NCBI GenBank assembly: GCA_016290135.1
Contig: JAEESW010000010.1
Location: forward strand, 1-64,000
Direction of reading: 5' to 3'
Source of the DNA: a bacterium
Lineage (GTDB): Bacteria; UBP6; UBA1177
DNA: 64,000 nucleotides
Below, piece after piece: positions 56,549 through 64,000 of this stretch. The notes beneath the pieces were generated by a model. The model was not told where the DNA came from and searched no databases. It saw only the letters and a program-made list of their open reading frames with translations. Position numbers and translations under genes: made by a program. The number at the start of each line of letters is the position of its first letter. Positions within the stretch are counted from its first letter, which is position 1.

Positions 56549-57184
56549 TTAAAACAATTTAAGCTGCTCGACTTCTTCGGATTTTATAAGTCTGAAACTT
56601 TTACGGTATATCTCGCACGGTCCCACCTTTCTGAGGATATCGTAATGTTCCGCTGTCGGATACCCTTTGTGCGACGAAAGGTGATATTCGGGATATATCT
56701 TATCCCATTTGTCCATGATCCTGTCGCGGTAAGTCTTCGCTAAGATCGATGCTGCCGCGATGTTTATGCTTTTAGCGTCGCCTTTTATCAGAGCGATCTC
56801 GTTCTCAAAGCGTCCGGTCTTGTGATTCCCGTCGATCATGACAAACGGGGTCTTTTCATTTTCCTCGTCCGCACCGATCTTTTCTATTATACGGCCGACA
56901 CATTTGCTCATGCCGTAAAGCGAGGCATGGAGGATGTTCATTTCATCGATCACTTTCGGAAGTACTGAATATACCGCCCAGAAACTGTTCCTGATTATGA
57001 GCGGAACGAGTTCCTTCCTCTTTTTTTCAGAAAGTTTTTTTGAGTCGTTTATCCCCGGAATTTCAGTAAAAAGCGAGACCGCCGCCGTTACGACCGGGCC
57101 GCACAAAGGCCCCCTGCCCGCTTCGTCAGCACCGATCACAAGAAAGCCCTGTCCGGAATAGATTTTGTCGATCTCACCTATCAT
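56549..57184 (-). CDS. rnhB: Ribonuclease HII
   Basis: VIGADEAGRGPLCGPVVTAAV; INDSKKLSEKKR; SHKGYPTAEHY. Confidence 0.95.
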   Translation of the reverse strand: MIGEIDKIYSGQGFLVIGADEAGRGPLCGPVVTAAVSLFTEIPGINDSKKLSEKKRKELVPLIIRNSFWAVYSVLPKVIDEMNILHASLYGMSKCVGRIIEKIGADEENEKTPFVMIDGNHKTGRFENEIALIKGDAKSINIAAASILAKTYRDRIMDKWDKIYPEYHLSSHKGYPTAEHYDILRKVGPCEIYRKSFRLIKSEEVEQLKLF

Positions 57185-57185
57185 T

Positions 57186-58307
57186 TCAGCACCTTATCGC
57201 ATCAAAAAGTTTAATGAGTATCACATTCAGAAAGTCGCTCCCGCGTTCCGTGCATTTAATGATCTCTTTGTTCCCGCCGAATTCAAGAAGACCTTCCTGC
57301 ACAAGGTCCGAAACGACGTTTTCAGAAACCAGCTCAAAGAACTCTTTACCAAGCCGCTCTTTGAAACAATCGAGATTTATCCCGCACTTCACACGAAGTC
57401 CCATCAGCAGGAATTCTTCTGTCTTTTCACGCAGAGTCAACTTCCATGAGCTCAAGCCGTCCCCCGAGACAAAAGCTTCGATATCGTCGGCATAACGCGA
57501 TGAAACGCCTGTTCCGGAGATGAACGACGCCGCTCCGGCACCGATCCCGAGCCACGAACCGTAAGTCCAGTAAAGCATGTTGTGCCTTGATTCAAAGCCT
57601 GGAAGCGAATAGTTGCTTATTTCGTAGCGCGAAAGACCGCGTTCCTGCAGAAAATCCCGGATCTCTCTTTCCTGAAGCAGAGTCTCCTCTTCATCAAGAA
57701 GTTCCGGCGCGTTTTTTCTATCGGGTCTTGCATAGCTGTATGCCGAAACATGCCTGAAAGGAGCAAGTTCAAAGACCTTGGTAAGTTCCTGATCTATCTT
57801 ACGGTCTTTGCCAAGACCATAGATCAGGTCGCAAGAGATGTTGTCGAAATATTCTGCAAAAAGAGGGATGTTCTTTTTCATGTCGCCGACAGTTGTCCTG
57901 CGCCCCATTCCGGCAAGGACCCCATCGTCAAACGCCTGAACACCGATACTTATCCTGTTCACACCGCACTCTTTCAGATTTTTTACCCACGACCTGTCTA
58001 TGTCTGCCGGATTGACTTCTACCGTAAACTCTGTTTCGGTGAGGTTTATCCCCAGTCTTGAAGCGGATTCCACAAATTTACGGAAAAATCTTTCATCCAT
58101 CACAGTTGGACTCCCGCCGCCGAAATAGACCGAGACTATCTTTGTTCCGGAAAGCTCGCCGAGCCTTGATCCGAGCTCGTTCAAAAGGGCCTTCCCGTAT
58201 TCGTCAGGCAAAGCCTTTGAAAATTCCGGCACACTGAAAAAATCACAGTAAAGACATTTTTTCGGGCAGAACGGAATGTGAAAATAGATCCCTGAAAAAT
58301 TGCTCAA
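57186..58307 (-). CDS. hemW: HemW-family radical SAM protein (annotated as coproporphyrinogen III oxidase-like)
   Basis: GIYFHIPFCPKKCLYCDFFS; VYFGGGSPTV; RISIGVQAFDDGVLAGMGR. Confidence 0.93.
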   Translation of the reverse strand: MSNFSGIYFHIPFCPKKCLYCDFFSVPEFSKALPDEYGKALLNELGSRLGELSGTKIVSVYFGGGSPTVMDERFFRKFVESASRLGINLTETEFTVEVNPADIDRSWVKNLKECGVNRISIGVQAFDDGVLAGMGRRTTVGDMKKNIPLFAEYFDNISCDLIYGLGKDRKIDQELTKVFELAPFRHVSAYSYARPDRKNAPELLDEEETLLQEREIRDFLQERGLSRYEISNYSLPGFESRHNMLYWTYGSWLGIGAGAASFISGTGVSSRYADDIEAFVSGDGLSSWKLTLREKTEEFLLMGLRVKCGINLDCFKERLGKEFFELVSENVVSDLVQEGLLEFGGNKEIIKCTERGSDFLNVILIKLFDAIRC

Positions 58308-58316
58308 ATCGCTCCG

Positions 58317-58628
58317 TCAGGATTTTTTTGCGGTTATATCTTCGACACCGATCGTAGCCTTTTCCGATACGGCGATGAAAAGCCTTGCACTGACGCCGTG
58401 CTTGTTGAAAAGCTCCGAAACTTCGGTGTAGATCGTGTTTTTAAGTTCTTCCTTGTCCTCGAACTTGTATTCGCCGATGAAAGTCCCTTCAGGAAGCGGC
58501 TGGAGCATGTTTCCGAGCCTGATCTGCGCGTAGAGTCCGAGTTCCTCAAGTTCCCCGTGGATAAAATCCCTGTCGTAATTTGCACAAGAAAGAGTTTCAA
58601 AACTCAAAAAAACAAAATAATGCTGCAT
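58317..58628 (-). CDS. Small hypothetical protein, ferredoxin-fold/Cas2-like
   Basis: Apparent beta-alpha-beta-alpha-beta pattern HYFVFLSFET / LEELGLYAQIRLGNMLQPLPEGTFIGEY / ARLFIAVSEK; tight spacing to hemW. Confidence 0.55.
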   Translation of the reverse strand: MQHYFVFLSFETLSCANYDRDFIHGELEELGLYAQIRLGNMLQPLPEGTFIGEYKFEDKEELKNTIYTEVSELFNKHGVSARLFIAVSEKATIGVEDITAKKS

Positions 58629-58636
58629 AGTTGCAC

Positions 58637-59176
58637 CTATTCGGAAAGTTTTTCCATTACAGCCGAGGCAAATTTTTCGGCTGCATTCGGGCCGTTGCCG
58701 GTGACGATGTTACCGTCTGTAACGACTTCCTTGTTTACAAAAACTGCGCCCCCGTTCTCCATGACTTTGCTCGTTTTCATGCCGTATTCGGGATCGTCGC
58801 CCAGCCATACAGTCACCTTTTTCCCTTTGACGACGCCGGCTTTCGCGAGGATCGTCGGTGCCCAGCATATAGCGCCAAGGACTTTGTGTCCCGCCGAATT
58901 TTTCGCGATTTCGACAGCTCTGGCGTTTGCTCTGACCGACGGAGTTCCCATTCCGCCGACAAAAACGACACCGTCGAAATCGGCTTCCCTGACCTCGTCA
59001 AGCGAGTATTTTACATCGAAAACCGTGCCGAACATCCCTGCCGCCCTGCCTTTCACAGGACTTGCGACCGTGACGTCGATCCCTTCGCCCAAAAACTGCT
59101 TGTAAGGGACATTCAGCTCTTCGTCTCTGAAATTTTCATGCGCAATGATCATCAAAACTTTTTTTCCGCTAAGCAT
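58637..59176 (-). CDS. DJ-1/PfpI family protein
   Basis: KKVLMIIAHENFRDEELNVPY; DGVVFVGGMGTPSV; ICWAPTILAKAGVVKGKKVT. Confidence 0.93.
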   Translation of the reverse strand: MLSGKKVLMIIAHENFRDEELNVPYKQFLGEGIDVTVASPVKGRAAGMFGTVFDVKYSLDEVREADFDGVVFVGGMGTPSVRANARAVEIAKNSAGHKVLGAICWAPTILAKAGVVKGKKVTVWLGDDPEYGMKTSKVMENGGAVFVNKEVVTDGNIVTGNGPNAAEKFASAVMEKLSE

Positions 59177-59214
59177 TTCCGCCTCCTAAGCACACCAATA
59201 AACAAAACCGCGCT

Positions 59215-59242
59215 ATTTTATAAGATATTGATTTTCAGGCAA
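59215..59242 (-). promoter_or_regulatory. Promoter TTGCCT-N16-TAAAAT followed by AGCGCGG
   Basis: Minus-strand hexamers upstream of DJ-1 gene. Confidence 0.6.
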
Positions 59243-59286
59243 TATTTCAGCCGTAAAAATTTTTTTGCCGAAAAATGAAAAAAAAG

Positions 59287-59314
59287 TTGACTTTCATTTT
59301 TTCCCGACTATAAA
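59287..59314 (+). promoter_or_regulatory. secG promoter TTGACT-N16-TATAAA followed by tCCCGCCG
   Basis: Plus-strand hexamers. Confidence 0.7.
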
Positions 59315-59351
59315 TCCCGCCGCTGATGTTTTTTTGACTATGAGGTTTGCA

Positions 59352-59762
59352 ATGTTCGAGGCTTTTGCAGTCGTTCAGGTCGTTATCTGCGTACTGCTTG
59401 TCATCATCATCCTTCTTCAGGAAGGTAAAAAAGGAATGGGAGCTATTTTCGGCGGTTCGAGCAGTTCCGTTTTCGGTGCGAGAGGCGCAGGAAACATTCT
59501 CACGAAGATCACTTCCGTTCTTGCAATCCTCTTCATGCTCAACTCTGTTTGGATGTCTTACATCTCAAGCAGTGACAAGTCTGTTGTCAGAATAGAACAG
59601 CAGGCTGAAAAAGCTCCGGCAGCTGCGGCACAGCCCGTAGTGGAAGAAAAGAAACCGGAAGCCGCTGAGCAGAAAAACGAAGCACCTGCTGAAGAAGAGC
59701 AGAAACCTGCTGAAGAGCCGAAAGAGGCAGAAGAGCAGAAAGAAGCTCCGGCAGCGGAATAG
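59352..59762 (+). CDS. secG: Preprotein translocase subunit SecG with Ala/Glu/Pro/Lys-rich tail
   Basis: VVQVVICVLLVIIILLQEGKKGMGAIFGGSSSSVFGARGAGNILTKITSVLAILFMLNSVWMSYISS. Confidence 0.93.
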   Translation: MFEAFAVVQVVICVLLVIIILLQEGKKGMGAIFGGSSSSVFGARGAGNILTKITSVLAILFMLNSVWMSYISSSDKSVVRIEQQAEKAPAAAAQPVVEEKKPEAAEQKNEAPAEEEQKPAEEPKEAEEQKEAPAAE

Positions 59763-59794
59763 TTGTTCCTTTTTATTTGAGTTTTCACTCCGGT

Positions 59795-59882
59795 GCAGGA
59801 GTGGTGGAATTGGTAGACACGTAAGACTAAGGATCTTATGCCTATTGTTGGTGTGGGGGTTCGAGTCCCCCCTTCTGCACCA
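59795..59882 (+). tRNA. tRNA-Leu (TAA)
   Basis: GCAGGAGTGGTGGAATTGGTAGACACGTAAGACTAAGGATCTTATGCC...GGGGGTTCGAGTCCCCCCTTCTGCACCA. Confidence 0.96.
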
Positions 59883-59911
59883 TCTTTTATATTTTCAATA
59901 TTGGATTTTGA

Positions 59912-60700
59912 ATGTCGTTTTTTTGGCTGGCTCTCTTTTCTTATCTTTTTGAGAAGGATACCATTCTTGAAAAAGCAGAAACTGCCGGATTTTTTTATAA
60001 AAACGCCGATATTTCAGAAGTTGCGGAGTGCAAGGCCGCAGAAAACTCTGTCTGCGTCAGCCACAACGGAAAAAACTATCTTGTAAAAAAGAGGGATTCC
60101 TTTTCTGCTGCTGCAGAAACCGTCAAAGATTCCGTCCGCTTGAGCATGACCCCCGACTCCGCCTACATTTCATACTTTCTTTATGTCCAGACGGATTGCG
60201 CGGTCCACAAAGTCCGGCTGACAAAAAGAGAGATCATCATCAGTGAAAAAGCTGACAAGATCCTGCGGCTTCAGATCGCAGGGACAGGCGTCAACGGTCC
60301 TGAGATCCTCTGGAGCCGGAAATTCAATGAGGCAAAACTTCCGCCCTTTTCGGTCAGTTTTGACAAATCACTGAATTTATTAAGAAAGCAATGCAAGCTG
60401 CCGTCAATATCAATCGACAGCGGACTTGAGGAAGCGGCTGAGAGATCTCTCGCAAAGGTGCAGAACGAAGGATTGAAGCACTACTCTTCAAAAGATGGCG
60501 GCATCAGACACACCGGAGTACGTAAAAAAATTCTCGGGGAAAACCTCTTCTCCGCAAAAAGCGAAGCCGAAGCATGGAAAATGCTCGTTTCAAGCCCGTC
60601 CCACCTTTACAATCTCATAAATCCGCAGTTCAGGCACTATTTTTATGCAGTCAAAAAGGATAAGGACGCAGTGATAGGCGCAGTTATTTTTTCGGATTAG
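59912..60700 (+). CDS. CAP/SCP-like domain protein
   Basis: LNLLRKQCKLPSISIDSGLEEAAERSLAKVQNEGLKHYSSKDGGIRHTGVRKKILGENLFSAKSEAEAWKMLVSSPSHLYNLINPQFRHYFYAV. Confidence 0.65.
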   Translation: MSFFWLALFSYLFEKDTILEKAETAGFFYKNADISEVAECKAAENSVCVSHNGKNYLVKKRDSFSAAAETVKDSVRLSMTPDSAYISYFLYVQTDCAVHKVRLTKREIIISEKADKILRLQIAGTGVNGPEILWSRKFNEAKLPPFSVSFDKSLNLLRKQCKLPSISIDSGLEEAAERSLAKVQNEGLKHYSSKDGGIRHTGVRKKILGENLFSAKSEAEAWKMLVSSPSHLYNLINPQFRHYFYAVKKDKDAVIGAVIFSD

Positions 60701-60709
60701 CGCAAAATC

Positions 60710-60737
60710 TTGCATTATCAGCTCTCTTCCTTAGAAT
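60710..60737 (+). promoter_or_regulatory. Candidate promoter TTGCAT-N16-TAGAAT
   Basis: Upstream of 60781 gene. Confidence 0.5.
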
Positions 60738-60780
60738 CATTTGCTTTTTGTGGAATAAAAATTGTTTGTTTGAGGTAAAA

Positions 60781-61368
60781 ATGAAGAAATTTTTTCTACT
60801 GACTGCTTTATTGCTTGCGGTTTTCGCCCTTTTCCCTGAAGATGAAGGTTCGCAGGATGACAATGCTTGCGACTATGCAAGAAAAGCTCAGAACATTGAA
60901 GTCTGGCAGAAGTATCTCGAAAAATTTCCTGAGGGAAAATGCGCTTTCGAGGCTGAAAGCGAGATAGCAAAACTGCAAAACGGCACTCCTGAGGCGGAAC
61001 AGCCTGCAGAGACACCTGCCGAAGAAGAAAAATATGAAAAAGAGAAAGAACCGACTTACATCGTTCTCTCCTCGGAACCGGTTCTTTACTACCGTCCCTA
61101 CAAGGCAGCCGGAATATCCCTCCTTGTAATCGGGCTTGCAGCAGATGTCGCAGGCGGTGTGACCTATTACACAGGCTGGTACAAAGACGATTCCAAAATG
61201 ATGCTCGGCGGACTTATAACAAGTATCCTCGGAGTTCCGCTGTGGATAACGGGAGCTGTTTTGATCGGCATAAGAAGACCTGTTCCCAATCAAAATGTGG
61301 AGCTGAGCAGTTTTTCGGTAGCTCCGACAAAAGGCGGTGCCTACGCCTCACTTGGATTTAATTTCTAA
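60781..61368 (+). CDS. Secreted/membrane hypothetical protein
   Basis: Signal peptide MKKFFLLTALLLAVFALFPEDEG; two central TM segments; start at internal Met. Confidence 0.6.
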   Translation: MKKFFLLTALLLAVFALFPEDEGSQDDNACDYARKAQNIEVWQKYLEKFPEGKCAFEAESEIAKLQNGTPEAEQPAETPAEEEKYEKEKEPTYIVLSSEPVLYYRPYKAAGISLLVIGLAADVAGGVTYYTGWYKDDSKMMLGGLITSILGVPLWITGAVLIGIRRPVPNQNVELSSFSVAPTKGGAYASLGFNF

Positions 61369-61414
61369 GCAGGAATTTACTTGATCACAAATCTGGAAAC
61401 GACCGGGGCCGGAT

Positions 61415-63211
61415 CTATTCTATCACTGCATCTTCCCTGCTCTGATACATTTCTTCGGAATGCATTCTGATTTCGCGGTTTACGAGTGTCGCAGCTTTGA
61501 AAAGTGTCGCTGCGAAGCGGTTGATCGTGCCGAGAACTGAATCCGACTGGTTTTCTTCCTCTTCTTCATCCTGGAAAAGGCTGAGGAGCCCGTTTGTGTC
61601 TGGGTATTTGACAAACTGGCAGTCAGGAACGCCGATTTTTTCCTTCATGTAGCTGTACGCAGCCATGAATCCGCCGATTTCATCAACAAGACCGTTTTTG
61701 TAAGCCAGTCCGCCCGACCAGACGCGGCCGTGGGCAAATTTTTCGAGATCCATTGCGTTCATTTTTCTGCCGTCAGCCGCTCTCTGGACGAAAGTGCTGT
61801 AAACTTCGTCGAGGTTTTTGTTGAGATATTCTTCCTGCTCCGGCGTGAACTTTTCAAGTGCAGAAAGGAAATTGTTGTTTTTTCCGATAGTAACGCTGTC
61901 GAAGGTGATCCCGAGCGATTCGAATAGGTTTCTCGTGTAGAATTTACCGATTACGACTCCGATCGAACCGGTTATCGTGTTATGGTCTGCAAAAATCCTG
62001 TCGGCATTCATCGAAACATAGTAGCCACCTGATGCCGCGACGCTTCCCATCGAAACGATGACTGGTTTGCCGCCGGTTTTTTTGATTGTTTCGACCTGGT
62101 TCCAGATCGTTTCGGAGGCTATTACCGAGCCGCCCGGAGAATTGACGCGGAGGATTATTCCTTTCACGTTCTCGTCTTTCAAGGCCTTTTTAAGCAGCGA
62201 TACAATCGTCGTTGAACCGCTTGACTGAGGCTTTCCCGAAGGCGACATATCGCTTACACCGCGGTGGATCGAGCCCGGAACTTCGATGACTGCGATTTTA
62301 GGCCCGGTGACCGGAGTTATTTTGAAAAGGTCTTCGCCGATATTTTTGTATGCGACAACAGAAAGTTTGTGCTCATATCCTGTCTGGTTCCTCATTTCCT
62401 CAAGAATGTCGTCCTTGTAGCGGATCCCGTCAATAAGGTTGTTTTTTACCGCATAAGGCGAAGTCATCGAGACTGAATCTGCGATTTCATAGACTTTGTC
62501 AATCGGGATCTTGCGGCTTTCGGAAACTTCGGCAGCGACTTTGGAAAATATTGAATTTATTAAACTTTCAGTCGATTCGCGGTGAGCTTCGGTAAACTTG
62601 TCCTCGCTGTACATGTTCCAGTAGGTTTTATATTCCTTCCTTGCCGCGCCGATCGGTTCGACCTTGATTTTTTCGAACAGATTTTTGAAAAACATCGAGG
62701 TCGAGCTCATGCCGTTGAAAGTGACAAAACCTGAATGCTGAAGGAAAATTTTGTCGGCCGCAGTTGCAAGATAGTAGCTTTTCGTGCCGCTTGAGTATTC
62801 GCCGTAAGAATCGCTCCAAGCCCAGACTTTTTTGCCCGCATTTTTGAACAAAATCAGCTCGTTGCGGAGTTCTTCAGCCTGAGCGTAGCTCAAATTCATA
62901 TCGCTCAGATCAAGAAAAATTCCCACAATTCTGGGGTCAGCCGCAGCCGCGCGGACTGAAGTCAGAGTGTCAAGAAGGGAAATCTGCTTCCCGAAAAACG
63001 AGTCGAGCATCATGTAGTTCGTTTCGGGGAAAACATCGCCGCTTATCGCTCCTGCATTTATCGTAAGGAGCGTCTTCTCCTGCACTTCTTTCTTCGCCCC
63101 CATAAGATCTATGCTCGAAATCAGCCAGACAATAAGAGCGATATTGAGAACAGTGAGAACACCAATGACAACAAAAAATCTCGTAACGATTTTTTTAATA
63201 AAATCCCACAT
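61415..63211 (-). CDS. sppA: Signal peptide peptidase SppA (67K type)
   Basis: ILRVNSPGGSVIASETIWNQV; GSVAASGGYYVSMNADRIFADHNTITGSIGV; N-terminal TM and duplicated S49-like halves. Confidence 0.94.
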   Translation of the reverse strand: MWDFIKKIVTRFFVVIGVLTVLNIALIVWLISSIDLMGAKKEVQEKTLLTINAGAISGDVFPETNYMMLDSFFGKQISLLDTLTSVRAAAADPRIVGIFLDLSDMNLSYAQAEELRNELILFKNAGKKVWAWSDSYGEYSSGTKSYYLATAADKIFLQHSGFVTFNGMSSTSMFFKNLFEKIKVEPIGAARKEYKTYWNMYSEDKFTEAHRESTESLINSIFSKVAAEVSESRKIPIDKVYEIADSVSMTSPYAVKNNLIDGIRYKDDILEEMRNQTGYEHKLSVVAYKNIGEDLFKITPVTGPKIAVIEVPGSIHRGVSDMSPSGKPQSSGSTTIVSLLKKALKDENVKGIILRVNSPGGSVIASETIWNQVETIKKTGGKPVIVSMGSVAASGGYYVSMNADRIFADHNTITGSIGVVIGKFYTRNLFESLGITFDSVTIGKNNNFLSALEKFTPEQEEYLNKNLDEVYSTFVQRAADGRKMNAMDLEKFAHGRVWSGGLAYKNGLVDEIGGFMAAYSYMKEKIGVPDCQFVKYPDTNGLLSLFQDEEEEENQSDSVLGTINRFAATLFKAATLVNREIRMHSEEMYQSREDAVIE

Positions 63212-63223
63212 TTATCACCTCTT

Positions 63224-64000
63224 TCAAATTCCTTCTTCAATTATTCCGCCGCCGATAAGCACCCCGTCTTCGCGGTAAAGCGCAACGGCCTGCCCCGGAG
63301 TTACTGAAAGCTGCGGCGTTTCAAAAACGACTTTGAATCTGCCGCCTTCCAGAATCGAAACTGTGGCCGGGCACTCTTTGTGCTTCTGTCTTATTTTTAC
63401 CAATGCTTTGAATTCATTAGGATTTTCGATATCGTCAAGCAGATTGAGTTCAGCCCCTTCAAGCCCGTTTGAAAATAAATGCTCTTTTTCGGTGACGACG
63501 ACTTCGTTCTTTTCCGCATCGATCTTCAGCACGAAAAGAGGTTTCGGATTGCTGATGCCGAGCCCTTTGCGCTGCCCTATCGTGTAGTGGATTATCCCTT
63601 TGTGGCGGCCGAGGACTTTTCCGTTTTCGTCAACGATATTCCCCTCTTTTATCGGTTCGTCTTCAAAAAGGACGGCATGCTGGCCTCCCATAAAATCCTG
63701 ACTTTCCTCTTTATCGGCGACCGGAAGCCCCAGCTCTTTTGCAGTTGCGCGGACTTCGTCCTTCGTCATCTTTCCGAGCGGAAAAATGATGTGCGGAAGC
63801 CATTCCCTCCTCAGCATCTGCAGGAAATAGCTCTGGTCTTTCGCCGTATTTTCGGCTTTTGCGAGGAAAAACTTCCCGTCCTTTTCAAGGATCTGCGCGT
63901 AGTGCCCCGTCGCGAAAAATTCCGTTCCGAGTTCAGCCCTCGCCTTCTCGAAAAGAAGCCCGAACTTCATCTTGAAGTTGCATTTAACACACGGATTCGG
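63224..64000 (-). CDS. mnmA: tRNA 2-thiouridylase MnmA (5' part beyond the window)
   Basis: Frame continues to window edge as PNPCVKCNFKMKFG; ATGHYAQI, KDQSYFL, HYTIGQRKGLGI. Confidence 0.95.
   Translation of the reverse strand, partial: PNPCVKCNFKMKFGLLFEKARAELGTEFFATGHYAQILEKDGKFFLAKAENTAKDQSYFLQMLRREWLPHIIFPLGKMTKDEVRATAKELGLPVADKEESQDFMGGQHAVLFEDEPIKEGNIVDENGKVLGRHKGIIHYTIGQRKGLGISNPKPLFVLKIDAEKNEVVVTEKEHLFSNGLEGAELNLLDDIENPNEFKALVKIRQKHKECPATVSILEGGRFKVVFETPQLSVTPGQAVALYREDGVLIGGGIIEEGI

Overview
The window is a contiguous, mostly chromosomal-core segment of a Gram-negative bacterium. Evidence for this is a complete Tol-Pal set, RseP, LolC/E-type permease, SppA and many lipobox proteins. 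No phage, transposon, integrase or CRISPR array was recognised. Myxococcus-type Cys-rich and Asp-rich lipoproteins hint at a deep deltaproteobacterial or myxobacterial-like lineage, but this is a weak inference. Recognisable loci: WG-repeat proteins with a tandemly duplicated discoidin-like gene; lolC/E-cysZ-like-tsaE-nnr; rpmH-rnpA-yidD-yidC; myo-inositol-phosphate synthase; leuS; gcvT-gcvH-gcvPA-gcvPB; a Zn/Cd P-type ATPase with separate HMA protein and ArsR regulator; rseP-tolQ-tolR-tolA-tolB-pal; PP2C phosphatase, lipid kinase, buk-DUF493-ptb; tRNA-Asp, tRNA-Val and tRNA-Leu; tmRNA; aspS; hutU; rnhB-hemW; secG; sppA; mnmA (partial). The most interesting non-textbook signals are: (i) at least 14 candidate sigma70-like promoters sharing a 16-bp spacer, often followed by a CG-rich discriminator; (ii) a tandem duplication at the left edge that left a 16-codon relic (QQSG..Q..VDPYWY*) beside the lolC-like gene, with an apparent multi-frameshifted WG-gene 3' end; (iii) a family of lipoproteins with Asp-rich linkers after the lipid-anchored Cys, including EGF-like modules and a DTDA minisatellite; (iv) an iteron-like block of 9-bp and 8-bp tandem repeats between tRNA-Asp and a YD-repeat lipoprotein; (v) a small Cas2/ferredoxin-fold-like orphan protein. 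No single convincing undescribed system was found; these are leads.
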